Below are positions 27,756 to 37,086 of a DNA stretch of 64,000 nt, piece by piece. The position numbers were made by a program, and so were the translations under genes. Position 1 is the stretch's first letter. The number at the start of each line of letters is the position of its first letter. The notes under the pieces were generated by a model. That model ran no database searches, was not told the DNA's origin, and saw only the letters and a program-made list of their open reading frames with translations. This DNA is from an uncultured Porphyromonadaceae bacterium. GTDB taxonomy: Bacteria > Bacteroidota > Bacteroidia > Bacteroidales > Muribaculaceae. The DNA lies in the NCBI GenBank assembly GCA_900540205.1, contig UQER01000013.1, forward strand, positions 14,795-78,794, read 5' to 3'.

Positions 27756-28766
27756 ATGAAGAAATCAATATATCTCATGAACATATTCGGCTGCCTTCTT
27801 CTGGGATTGGCCACCATGGGCTGCAATTCAGATGAAGACCCCACACCGGTACCAGAAAAACCGGTTGAAGCCACCGACGGCGGTTATCTCTTCGCCCATA
27901 TGACCGATGACAACTATGGCTCGCTGTTCTACAGCGTGTCGCGCGACGCCTATAACTGGGAAACACTCAACGACGGGCGCACCGTTCTTCCGGCCTATTG
28001 CGGCCATCCCGACATCTGCAAAGGGCGTGACGGCTACTATATGATCAGCGTAAAGAAAGGCTCAGGCATACCCCTGCTGTGGCATTCGACCGACCTGGTC
28101 AACTGGGAATACACCAAGCTGGCCAAATCGATATTCAACAAAATCAAGGAGCTGTATGGCCATGTCAACGAGGAGACATATTACGGTGCCCCGAAAATGT
28201 TTTACGACCAACCGAGCGACCAGTATATGATAACCTGGCACGCCGGCAAGACAGGCAACGACTCTGACACGGGCGAATGGGAAACAAAACGGACATTCTA
28301 TATCCTAACCAAGGATTTCAAGAGTTTCTCGGATCCAAAACTGCTGTTTAACTTCACCGGCAGCGATGAGAACATGGCCACCATCGACGTAATCATACGC
28401 CATTCCGGCGACTCATATTATGCCATCTTTAAGGACGAACGCACTCAGGATGTGGCGCCTGAAACCGGCAAGACCATACGCATAGCAAAGGCTCCGGCTC
28501 TCACAGGCCCCTATGCCAATCCCGGTCCCCGCATCACCGACCTTGACCGCTGGCATGAGGCTCCGATTGTAGTTCCAACGGTAGACGGAAAAGGATTTTA
28601 CCTGTTCACGGAGAACTACCCCCTGCAATACGATATGTTTGAGGCCCAATCGCTCGACGGCCCCTGGACAGAACGCTATTTCGCAGGTCCCAAAGCCCGC
28701 CACGGTTGTATGGTTCGTGTCAACGAAACCGAATACCAGGCCATCATAAACGCTTACAAACGCTAA
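27756..28766 (+). CDS. GH43-like beta-propeller lipoprotein
   Basis: 336 aa with lipobox GLATMGC. Blade motifs of a five-bladed GH43/GH32-type propeller are visible: GSLFYSVSRDAYNWETLNDG, CGHPDICKGRDGYYMISV (the Asp in HPD occupies the place of the GH43 general base), YYGAPKMFYD, and RWHEAPIVVPTVDGKGFYLF. It probably removes arabinose or xylose side chains, or acts on galactan. The subfamily is not recognized, and the family call rests on fold motifs. It directly follows SusD (26 bp) and precedes the surface glycan-binding protein, an unusual position for an enzyme; the lipoprotein signal implies cell-surface display. Confidence 0.7.
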   Translation: MKKSIYLMNIFGCLLLGLATMGCNSDEDPTPVPEKPVEATDGGYLFAHMTDDNYGSLFYSVSRDAYNWETLNDGRTVLPAYCGHPDICKGRDGYYMISVKKGSGIPLLWHSTDLVNWEYTKLAKSIFNKIKELYGHVNEETYYGAPKMFYDQPSDQYMITWHAGKTGNDSDTGEWETKRTFYILTKDFKSFSDPKLLFNFTGSDENMATIDVIIRHSGDSYYAIFKDERTQDVAPETGKTIRIAKAPALTGPYANPGPRITDLDRWHEAPIVVPTVDGKGFYLFTENYPLQYDMFEAQSLDGPWTERYFAGPKARHGCMVRVNETEYQAIINAYKR

Positions 28767-28784
28767 CACTGAGAATCATCTATC

Positions 28785-30857
28785 ATGAACAAAACGATAT
28801 ACTCTGCCATATTGGTGGCATGCATGTGTCTGGCAAGCTCGTGCTCTGACGAGGTCACTCGTCCGGATGAGTGGCCTGAATGGCCGGCAAAAGCCGTGGT
28901 GAAAGTCAACGGACTTGAACTGACCGACACCTATTACACTACTTTCAACGGCACCAAGCTCTCGCTCACACAGGGGCAGACCGTAGATTTCGCCGGGATT
29001 GACAAGCTGCAATACACGTTGCAGAGCCATTTCTGGGATGTGACATCGGCCGGTCAGGCTGTGTTCAAAGGCGCGACGGGCAATTACGACGTGATTTACG
29101 ATCATCTCAACGGCCTGCTCTATCTCGAGCAGCCAGAGGCTGAATATCCTGAAGCGCTCTATGTGATCGGTGAACAACTCGGTCACTCTGGCGCAACAGA
29201 AGCCATATCGACATCCTGGTCAATCGACGCTCCCGACAATGTGCAGAGCTGCCGACGCGTGGCGCCCGACAAGTTTGAGATCAGCCTGTATCTTGCACAA
29301 GGCTTCAAGTTCAAGTTTTTCCGCCACCACGGGTGGGGCTCGCATGAGGAAATCGAGATATGGGCCGAAGATCTCACCATCAACCAGCCGACTCTCGTTA
29401 CAGGTACAGGCGACTTCTGTGCCGGTCCGCTGTTTCAGGCCGGAGTGTATGACATCACTGTTGATCTGACGGCAAAGACTTTCGATATCGAGAGCCGTGT
29501 GCCGGTCCAGCAGGAAGATTATTATGTCAACGGTGTGCTGATGGAGCCCTCAGGAGCGTTTCTCCATACCCGTCAGACCCTGACAAAAGGTCAGGAAGTG
29601 GTGTTCGGCAATTTCGGGGGTATCGCCGACATGGTGCAGCCTCAGTTCTTCAAAGTCATTTCCGACGTCGAGGGGCGTGCTGAATTCATCGGTCCTACGG
29701 GAGAATATGACCTCTATTTTGACGCGGGAGGCATGCTCATTTATGCCGAGTGCCCGTCGATGAACGAATACGACGGCACCGCAATGTGGGTTACCGGTTC
29801 TGGATTCGGTCATCCGAAGGCCGGCCGCGCAACGGTGGGAGCGTGGAAGCTGACCGAAGCTGCAGGCTCATTCCAGATGGTCAAAGTGGCCGAAGGCGTT
29901 TATGAAACATCGATGTATCTTGCCCGCGATTTCGATGTGAAATTCTATCGTGCCCGCGACTGGGGAAGCGCACGCTCAACCCAGCTGTTCGAGCCTGTAC
30001 CCGCCGATCTGCTCGCGAAAGGCGTTGCAGGAACTCCCGATTACTGTATGTTCACCGGAGATCTACTCCCCGGCCCGGACTTTACCGCAGGAAGCTATAC
30101 TGTCCGCGTGGATTTCAATAACAAGATAGTGTATCTGACCGAGATGACTCCTCAGGACAAAATCCGGCCGGTCGACTATAAGGTCAACGGAGTGTCGCTG
30201 AAGGCCGGCCGCTATGCAGAGTTTCTGGAGGCTACCGTCAGTCTCACCAAGGGCGAACGCGTCAGCTTCGAGAACTTCCAGTGTATTGACTATATGCTTC
30301 AGCCGGAATATTTTGTACGCAACGACGACGGTTCCTACACCTTCAACGCCATGAGCGGCGAATACCGCGTGCTCTACGACGTCGATGGCACAGAACACAT
30401 CTGGACTGAGCGAACATCAGACGACGGCCTCTGGATCACCGGACAATATTTCGGCCACGGCCGCACCGGCGGATGGGATGTCGGATATCACGACAATTCG
30501 ATCTATATATCCAAGGGCTGGAGCTGGGACAATCCGCGCCAATATCTCTGCTGTGCCGAGACCGCTCCCGGAGTATATGAAACCACGTTCCTTGTCCACA
30601 GCAGCTGGTCGCAGCTGACCCTATACGGAAACCGCGGCTGGGACAAGCGGATAATGTCGAGTGAGGTCACCATCACCGACACAAGTTCTTTCGGACGTTC
30701 ATTCGCATGGCAGGACGGCGTGGGCAATGATGCCAACTTCGGATGTACAGTCGGCGATATCGGCCAGGAATACGGCACCTACCGTCTGGTGATTGATACT
30801 AACCAGAGTCCCATTGTTGTGACGCCTGTGCTGCTCGACGGCCACGGACATCATTAA
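28785..30857 (+). CDS. Surface glycan-binding lipoprotein with three internal repeats
   Basis: 690 aa with lipobox LASSC. The protein is built from three homologous units of about 210 residues, starting near residues 40, 246 and 465. Each opens with V/K-VNG, continues with a LTQGQTVDF / LTKGQEVVF / LTKGERVSF strand and a TGNYDVIYD / TGEYDLYFD / SGEYRVLYD strand. Each closes with an aromatic segment ending in a GHS/GHP/GHG turn and Trp-rich strands. The position after SusD and the enzyme matches SusE/SusF-like surface glycan-binding proteins. No catalytic family is seen. Trp residues in each unit may give three binding sites. Confidence 0.75.
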   Translation: MNKTIYSAILVACMCLASSCSDEVTRPDEWPEWPAKAVVKVNGLELTDTYYTTFNGTKLSLTQGQTVDFAGIDKLQYTLQSHFWDVTSAGQAVFKGATGNYDVIYDHLNGLLYLEQPEAEYPEALYVIGEQLGHSGATEAISTSWSIDAPDNVQSCRRVAPDKFEISLYLAQGFKFKFFRHHGWGSHEEIEIWAEDLTINQPTLVTGTGDFCAGPLFQAGVYDITVDLTAKTFDIESRVPVQQEDYYVNGVLMEPSGAFLHTRQTLTKGQEVVFGNFGGIADMVQPQFFKVISDVEGRAEFIGPTGEYDLYFDAGGMLIYAECPSMNEYDGTAMWVTGSGFGHPKAGRATVGAWKLTEAAGSFQMVKVAEGVYETSMYLARDFDVKFYRARDWGSARSTQLFEPVPADLLAKGVAGTPDYCMFTGDLLPGPDFTAGSYTVRVDFNNKIVYLTEMTPQDKIRPVDYKVNGVSLKAGRYAEFLEATVSLTKGERVSFENFQCIDYMLQPEYFVRNDDGSYTFNAMSGEYRVLYDVDGTEHIWTERTSDDGLWITGQYFGHGRTGGWDVGYHDNSIYISKGWSWDNPRQYLCCAETAPGVYETTFLVHSSWSQLTLYGNRGWDKRIMSSEVTITDTSSFGRSFAWQDGVGNDANFGCTVGDIGQEYGTYRLVIDTNQSPIVVTPVLLDGHGHH

Positions 30858-30895
30858 TCGTCAAAGGCATAACTAAACATTAATTCCCGAAAGAA

Positions 30896-31081
30896 TAAGT
30901 AAGTATTCAAAATTATTACGCATATGAATATTTAAAAAACTTTATATCTCCGCCGGAGTCTTTTCGGTGCTTTTCACTCTCTTCATCAGTCGTGTAGCTC
31001 GCTACACTCCTTTTTCATCGAGCGAAAATCCCTCGAAAATACTCTCGTCAGTGATATAAAATAATTTTGACTACTTACTTA
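30896..31081. mobile_element. MITE-like element with 22-bp inverted ends
   Basis: The arm 30896-30917 is complementary to 31060-31081 over 22 bp with one mismatch. The 142-nt interior carries the hairpin GTGTAGC/GCTACAC (30992-31007) and no ORF. The termini begin TAAGTAAGTA. No flanking target duplication was clearly identified. It lies in the gap between the glycan-binding protein and the GH3 gene, so it may influence transcription of the second half of the PUL. Confidence 0.6.
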
Positions 31082-31100
31082 GACTCGAAATCTTAAAATC

Positions 31101-33383
31101 ATGAAAAAACAGATCAGAGCTTTAATCCCTCTGGCCTGCATGGCACTGATGTGCTCTTGCGGTCAGCAAGGTAATGATACCGAGAACCGGATGGACCGGT
31201 TTATCGACGAGCTGATGGGACGCATGACCATTGAGCAGAAACTCGGACAGATGAACCTCGTCACCGGAGGCGACATGGTCACGGGCCATGTAATGACCAA
31301 TGAACTTGAAAAGCTGATACGCGGCGAGGAGATCGGCGGCGTATTCAATGTAAAAGGTGCCGAAAAAATTCTCGAGCTGCAGCGCATCGCTGTGGAGGAA
31401 ACAGAGCTCGGCATACCTTTGCTTGTCGGAGCCGACATAATTCACGGCTACGAGACCATATTTCCCATTCCTCTGGCGTTGTCGTGCAGCTGGGATCCGG
31501 TTGCGATTGAAAAAATGGCCCGTATATCGGCCATTGAGGCAAGCGCATCAGGCATCAACTGGACGTATAGCCCTATGGTGGATATCTGTCGTGACCCGCG
31601 TTGGGGGCGCATCGCCGAAGGAAATGGCGAAGATCCTTATCTGGGTTCGGTTCTCGGACCGGCATATGTGCGCGGCTATCAGGGTAAAGATATGTCGGGA
31701 AAAGATGAGATAATGGCTTGTGTGAAACATTTCGCTCTCTACGGGGCCGTGGAAGGTGGACGAGACTATAACACTGTAGACATGAGCCGTCAGCGCATGT
31801 TCAACGAATATTTTCCCCCTTATGAAGCAGCCATCCGCAGCGGCGCGGCCAGCGTGATGAATTCATTTAATCTTGTCGATGGAATTCCGGCGGCAGCCAA
31901 CAGATGGCTTATGGTCGACGTGCTTCGCGACCGGTGGGGATTCGACGGCCTGCTCGTGACCGACTACGATGTGATTTCCGAGATGTCGGCCCACGGCTAT
32001 GCCCCGCTTCCAGAGGCCTCGGTGAAGGCTCTTGAGGCCGGCACAGACATGGATATGGTTTCGTCGGGATACTTCACGACGCTGAAGCAGGCGCTTGACA
32101 ATAAGGCAGTGACAATGGCGATGATTGACAAAGCCTGTCGGCGCGTGCTTGAGGCGAAATACCGGCTCGGACTGTTTGAGGACCCCTACAAATATTGCGA
32201 CACTGCATCGGTGGCCGGAAAGATCTACACGCCCGAACACAGACGTGTGGCCCGCGAAATCGCCACAGAGACGTTTGTGTTGCTCAAAAATGCCAATCAG
32301 ACCCTGCCGCTGGCGCCGAAGGGGAGGATAGCGCTGATCGGGCCTATGGCCGATGCCGCCAACAACATGTGTGGCATGTGGAGCATGACCTGCACCCCTT
32401 CTGCCCATGAGTCGCTGCTCGCTGCTATGACCGAAGAACTTCAGGGGAAAGCAGAACTGATCTATTCGAAAGGGTGCAATATCTATGCGGATGAGACTGT
32501 GGAGAACAATGCCAACGGCATCAGACCGATAGCGCGTGGCGACGATGAGACGCTGCTGCGACAGGCTTTGGCCGCCGCCTCAAAGGCCGATGTAATCGTT
32601 GCCGCTCTGGGCGAGTCGGCAGAAATGAGCGGTGAATCGGCATCGCGTGCCGACATACAGCTCCCCGATGTGCAGCAAAAACTGTTGCGAAGCCTGGCCG
32701 CTACCGGCAAGCCTGTGGTGCTTCTCCTGTTCACAGGCCGTCCGCTTGTCCTCACCTGGGAAGATGCCAATGTCGACGCCATACTCAATGTCTGGTTCGG
32801 GGGCAGTGAGGCAGCCGGTGCCATCTGCGACGTGGTCTTCGGCAGGGTGTGTCCGTCCGGTAAACTAACTACTACTTTTCCGCGTCATGCCGGACAGATA
32901 CCTTTGTATTACAATCATATGAACACCAGCCGCCCCGATCCGGATGCGAAAGTATTCAACCGCTACACCAGCAACTATATCGACGAGAGCAACGAAGAAC
33001 TGTATCCCTTCGGCTACGGACTCAGCTATGCCACATTTGAATATGGCGCCGTGAGCCTCGACAAAACGACACTTACGGCCGGCGATTCAATTACGGCTTC
33101 GGTAAAGGTTACCAACACGGGCCACTGCAGGGCTACAGAGACAGTGCAGCTCTACACACGCGACATCTATGCGTCGCTTGCCCGTCCGGTTAAGGAGCTG
33201 AAAGGTTTCAGACGAATCACTCTCGAACCAGGAGAAAGCCGTGAAATAACCTTCACTGTCACCCCCGACATGTTGCGTTTCTATAATTCCGAACTTGAAT
33301 ACTTCTGGGAGCCCGGAGAATTCGAGCTGATGACAGGCCCTGATTCAAAGCATATCAGCTCCGTCCGTTTTGAACTGAAATAA
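31101..33383 (+). CDS. GH3 beta-glucosidase-type lipoprotein
   Basis: 760 aa with lipobox ALMCSC. The N-terminal barrel contains LLVGADIIHGYETIFPIPLALSCSWD, DPRWGRIAEGNGEDPYL and the nucleophile motif LLVTDYD (D288). The second alpha/beta domain includes ALGESAEMSGESASRADIQLP, where the acid/base normally resides, and LNVWFGGSEAAGAI. A fibronectin III-like domain closes the protein (VKVTNTGHCRATETVQLYTRD). Such BglX-like enzymes trim beta-linked glucose, or sometimes other sugars, from the non-reducing ends of oligosaccharides. In this PUL it probably finishes oligosaccharides in the periplasm. Confidence 0.92.
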   Translation: MKKQIRALIPLACMALMCSCGQQGNDTENRMDRFIDELMGRMTIEQKLGQMNLVTGGDMVTGHVMTNELEKLIRGEEIGGVFNVKGAEKILELQRIAVEETELGIPLLVGADIIHGYETIFPIPLALSCSWDPVAIEKMARISAIEASASGINWTYSPMVDICRDPRWGRIAEGNGEDPYLGSVLGPAYVRGYQGKDMSGKDEIMACVKHFALYGAVEGGRDYNTVDMSRQRMFNEYFPPYEAAIRSGAASVMNSFNLVDGIPAAANRWLMVDVLRDRWGFDGLLVTDYDVISEMSAHGYAPLPEASVKALEAGTDMDMVSSGYFTTLKQALDNKAVTMAMIDKACRRVLEAKYRLGLFEDPYKYCDTASVAGKIYTPEHRRVAREIATETFVLLKNANQTLPLAPKGRIALIGPMADAANNMCGMWSMTCTPSAHESLLAAMTEELQGKAELIYSKGCNIYADETVENNANGIRPIARGDDETLLRQALAAASKADVIVAALGESAEMSGESASRADIQLPDVQQKLLRSLAATGKPVVLLLFTGRPLVLTWEDANVDAILNVWFGGSEAAGAICDVVFGRVCPSGKLTTTFPRHAGQIPLYYNHMNTSRPDPDAKVFNRYTSNYIDESNEELYPFGYGLSYATFEYGAVSLDKTTLTAGDSITASVKVTNTGHCRATETVQLYTRDIYASLARPVKELKGFRRITLEPGESREITFTVTPDMLRFYNSELEYFWEPGEFELMTGPDSKHISSVRFELK

Positions 33384-33395
33384 CTCCATAAAGAT

Positions 33396-35930
33396 ATGCG
33401 ACCAAATATAATAACCACCAAAACAGTTCTTCTTGCCATACTGGCTGCTGTCACATCGCTATCGGCCGGTGCCAGTGCTGTGGATTTGCCGGCCACATGT
33501 TTTCTTATGCATTCGAGCGGACTGCATATGGTCAGGGACGGGCAGGGCCACGCAGCCCTGGAGAACCCGGATGTGACCGGTCCGCAGATGCTCACGATTA
33601 CCTCTGCTTCCGACGGATATTACAATATTTTCGCTCATGACGGTTCCGTGCTGTCACTCAGTGGCGACTATGACGCCTGCTTCCTCAGCGATGCCTCGTC
33701 ATATAACGCCCAGTACGCTATCGAAGCTGTGTCAGATTTCTATGTCACACTGCGTTGCAGGGCAAACGGCAAGTATGTCGGCGTAGACAACACGTCGTCC
33801 GGCTCGTGGGCTTATTCAAATAAGGAGGAGCCAGACTATTGGTACCTGTCCAGCGACCCTGCGCAAGCTCCGGCTTTTGACGAGTGTTCATATATCGTCG
33901 CGCCCGGAGGGCGACGGCATCAGTTCGAAGGTTGGGGAGTGTCGCTTTGCTGGTGGGCAAACATGTGCGGAAAATGGAGCGATGACAAAATCGACAGAAT
34001 CATAGACTGGCTTGTCAGTCCTGACGGGCTGAACTATAACATCTTCCGCTATAATATCGGTGGGGGTGACGATCCCTCCTATGCCAACTGCCGCGAGCAC
34101 CATATGCGCGACGGCAAGGGGGCGCGGGCCGAGATGGAGGGATTCAAGGATTCTTCTTCCGGCCCGTACCTATGGAGCCGAGACGAGGCGCAGCGCAAGA
34201 TAATGCTCAAAATCAAGGAAAAACGTCCCGATGCCATATTCGAGGCGTTCAGCAATTCCGCCCCATACTATATGACATACAGCGGATGCGTTGCCGGCAA
34301 TCATGACCGTAAGTCCGACAATCTCCGTCCGGAATGTTACGGAGAGTTTGCAGACTACCTCATAGATGTATGCCGCCATTACAAGGATGAGTACGGCATA
34401 GAATTCCGCACGCTTGAACCCTTCAACGAGCCTATGACCGACTACTGGTTTGCCGGCGGCGAACAGGAAGGATGCCATTTCGACGTCGGGTCGCAGATAG
34501 ACTTCCTCAAGGTACTGGCCCCGAAACTCCGCCAGTCGGGGCTTTCCACCACTGTCGCTGTATCCGACGAGACAGCGGTTAATCAGTCTGTGCTTGATTT
34601 CATAGCCTACCGCGATGCCGGCGTTCTGGATATGGTTGGACAGTGGAATACACACAGCTACAGCGCCGATGATTTTTCGCGTGCCAAACTCAGTTCTTTA
34701 TGTAATGAAGCCTCCATACGTCTGTGGATGAGCGAGGTCGGGGCAGACGGTTCAGGAATACGTGGAAATCTGAATCTTGCCCGGCGACTTGTCGACGATA
34801 TCCGTTTCATGATGCCGTCGGCCTGGATTGACTGGCAGTATATCGAGGAAAATCATGATCAGTGGGGATTGGTGACGACAAATGACTATCTCAATGGCGA
34901 TGCGTGGCGTACGAAGAATTATTTTGTGCGTTCGCAGTTCAGCCGTTTCATCGAGCCCGGTTCGACTGTAATCACGTCGCTCAATCCCAATACTCTCGCG
35001 GCGCTGACCCCTGACGGAGACCGTCTTGTGATTGTGGCTCTGAATACCTCTTCGGCCGGCATAATTCATAAGGCGGACCTCTCTGCGTTCGAATCTGTAC
35101 AGACGCCGGTTGCGGCTTACATCACCGATCCGTCGCACGATATGGCCTTGTTCAGTGATTATGAACTCGGAGGCACCACACTGACGTTTTCTCTGCCTCC
35201 GACATCTGTGGCAACACTGATTGTGCCGGTGACCACCCGGCCGCTCACTGACAAGATAAACCCTGATGCATCTTACCTGCTCTGTCCTCGCACCGCCTCA
35301 GATGTGCTGGTCACGGCCGATGACGACGGTGTGCGTCTGAAACAGATGGAAATGAGTCCGGCCCAGCAGTGGAGAATCACGCGCAGCGGCGACCTGTATG
35401 AGTTCACGAACCTCTCCGGCCAGATTCTGACAGAGACCGATGAGAACAATTACTATCTCGACAGAGAGGATTACAAGACCGGTAGCCAGGGGTTCAGGCT
35501 AAACCGTATTGATCCGGTCCATTATTACATCACAAATGCCGACGGCTCCAGAGCTTTTGACCTCGAGGGAGAATCATCTTCGGTCAATACGCGTGTGGGA
35601 CTGTGGAGGTATGACGATACTCCGGACGCGCCTGTGCACAGGCAATGGTCGCTGATAGAACTTCCGCAGAACGGCATCTCTTCCGGCGGAACCTCCAAAT
35701 GTATTGCGGGCGTCCTTCCTCCCGCGACAGTGCGCGTACTGACCGATATCCCCGGGAGGATGACGGTGGAATCTCTCAGCGGACATAGCGGTCCCCTCCG
35801 AATCTACAATGTGCGGGGAGTCTGTGTATATTCCGACACTTCTCCGGGTGAGACCGTGGTTCTTGACATGCCTGCGGGCTTTTATGTGGTCAGTGTCGGG
35901 TCGTTGTCGGTTCAGACAGTGGTGAAGTGA
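33396..35930 (+). CDS. GH30 glycanase with ricin-like module and T9SS-type tail
   Basis: 844 aa. The signal peptide is followed by an uncharacterized beta-rich N-domain (residues 30-150). A GH30 barrel comes next, opening FEGWGVSLCWWANMCGKW, with NIFRYNIGGGDD, acid/base E345 in EPFNEP and nucleophile E447 in LWMSEVG. The FEGWG-SL-WWA opening recalls fungal and bifidobacterial GH30 beta-1,6-galactanases more than the GFGGAF opening of glucosylceramidases. Residues 625-765 look like a ricin-type trefoil (QQWRITRSGDLYEFTNLSG, QWSLIEL). The last 70 residues resemble a type A C-terminal sorting domain (LRIYNVRGVCVY...MPAGFYVVSV). It starts 12 bp after GH3. Confidence 0.82.
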   Translation: MRPNIITTKTVLLAILAAVTSLSAGASAVDLPATCFLMHSSGLHMVRDGQGHAALENPDVTGPQMLTITSASDGYYNIFAHDGSVLSLSGDYDACFLSDASSYNAQYAIEAVSDFYVTLRCRANGKYVGVDNTSSGSWAYSNKEEPDYWYLSSDPAQAPAFDECSYIVAPGGRRHQFEGWGVSLCWWANMCGKWSDDKIDRIIDWLVSPDGLNYNIFRYNIGGGDDPSYANCREHHMRDGKGARAEMEGFKDSSSGPYLWSRDEAQRKIMLKIKEKRPDAIFEAFSNSAPYYMTYSGCVAGNHDRKSDNLRPECYGEFADYLIDVCRHYKDEYGIEFRTLEPFNEPMTDYWFAGGEQEGCHFDVGSQIDFLKVLAPKLRQSGLSTTVAVSDETAVNQSVLDFIAYRDAGVLDMVGQWNTHSYSADDFSRAKLSSLCNEASIRLWMSEVGADGSGIRGNLNLARRLVDDIRFMMPSAWIDWQYIEENHDQWGLVTTNDYLNGDAWRTKNYFVRSQFSRFIEPGSTVITSLNPNTLAALTPDGDRLVIVALNTSSAGIIHKADLSAFESVQTPVAAYITDPSHDMALFSDYELGGTTLTFSLPPTSVATLIVPVTTRPLTDKINPDASYLLCPRTASDVLVTADDDGVRLKQMEMSPAQQWRITRSGDLYEFTNLSGQILTETDENNYYLDREDYKTGSQGFRLNRIDPVHYYITNADGSRAFDLEGESSSVNTRVGLWRYDDTPDAPVHRQWSLIELPQNGISSGGTSKCIAGVLPPATVRVLTDIPGRMTVESLSGHSGPLRIYNVRGVCVYSDTSPGETVVLDMPAGFYVVSVGSLSVQTVVK

Positions 35931-35961
35931 TGTAACACATATAACTAATACATAGCTACAC

Positions 35962-36930
35962 ATGAGATCAATAATTATATCGCTGCTGACTCTACCGGCA
36001 GGATTGACGGCAATGGCACTTGACATTGACGATATTAATGTGCGCGATCCATTCATCTTCGCCAACGGGGCGGACTCCACCTATTATCTCTATCGCTCCA
36101 AAAGTCCTGCATGGGACATCGCAGCCGAGAGGGGTGGGGTGCAGGTGTTGACGAGCCGCGACCTGAAAACGTGGTCCGAACCGGTGCAGGTTCTTGAAAT
36201 TCCGGCTGATAACTGGGCAACGGGCACTATATGGGCGCCTGAGATGCATGAAATCGACGGGCGGTTTTATATGTTCGCCACTGTCAATGACTCCATCTCC
36301 TGGAAAGCGCCGCAAAACGGCAGGAAATTTGAGCAGAGGGGCACCCAGATTTTTGTCGCAGATTCACCGTTAGGCCCTTTCGTGCCGGTCGGCGACAGAC
36401 TACCGGCCACCCCGGCAGGCCAGATGTGTCTCGACGGCACCTTCTACCGGGAGGACGGACGCAACTATATGGTGTATTGCCATGAATGGGTAGAGATGTC
36501 CGACGGAACGGTAGAAATGGTGGAGCTTGATGCAGAAATGAAGGCTGTGACGTTTCCGGTGCGACTGTTCTGCGGTTCGGCCCCGGCATGGGCGTCGGGA
36601 TGGCTGTCCGGCAATGAGATGTGTTATGTGACCGACGGGGTGTTCCTGTATAAATCGCCGCAGTCGGGCAACCTTTACATGATCTGGTCGGGAATGAGCG
36701 CTGACGGCTACGCGCTCGGGGTGGCCCGTTCGAAAACAGGGCGCATAACCGGCCCTTGGATTCAGGATCCCGAGCCTGTATTTTCCCGCGACGGAGGACA
36801 CGGCATGATTTTCAGGGATTTCGGCGGTGTCCTGAGACTGGCGCTGCATCAGCCCAACAATCCGGAGGGCGCGGAACGTATGCGGCTGTTTGAGATAGTG
36901 GAGACCGGGAATACCCTGAGACTTAAATAA
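35962..36930 (+). CDS. GH43 family glycoside hydrolase
   Basis: 322 aa, secreted (signal MRSIIISLLTLPAGLTAMA), single five-bladed propeller. Family landmarks are the general base D29 in NVRDPFIF, WAPEMHEIDGRFYMFATV for the second blade, and E175 in YCHEWVEM as the likely acid. Short single-domain GH43 enzymes are mostly arabinofuranosidases, xylosidases or galactanases; the specificity is not readable here. It is 31 bp downstream of GH30 on the same strand. With the GH30 reading above, removal of arabinose side chains or exo-galactanase action would both fit. Confidence 0.82.
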   Translation: MRSIIISLLTLPAGLTAMALDIDDINVRDPFIFANGADSTYYLYRSKSPAWDIAAERGGVQVLTSRDLKTWSEPVQVLEIPADNWATGTIWAPEMHEIDGRFYMFATVNDSISWKAPQNGRKFEQRGTQIFVADSPLGPFVPVGDRLPATPAGQMCLDGTFYREDGRNYMVYCHEWVEMSDGTVEMVELDAEMKAVTFPVRLFCGSAPAWASGWLSGNEMCYVTDGVFLYKSPQSGNLYMIWSGMSADGYALGVARSKTGRITGPWIQDPEPVFSRDGGHGMIFRDFGGVLRLALHQPNNPEGAERMRLFEIVETGNTLRLK

Positions 36931-37032
36931 TATCTCCTACGGCTTCTGGAGGAATGCTGCGGAACTTTTTTAGTGACAGATTGTATTTCCCGGCTAAAGT
37001 TTGAGTAGGGATTCCCGATGATGACGTTATTA

Positions 37033-37076
37033 TAATATTAACCTATAAATCTATTAATATTAACCTCTAAATCTAT
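37033..37076 (+). repeat. Tandem 22-bp duplication in leader
   Basis: TAATATTAACCTATAAATCTAT (37033-37054) is repeated directly at 37055-37076 with one change. The pair ends 10 bp before the ATG of the next gene, so it lies in its 5' leader and may affect ribosome access. Confidence 0.65.
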
Positions 37077-37086
37077 CATATCATTT

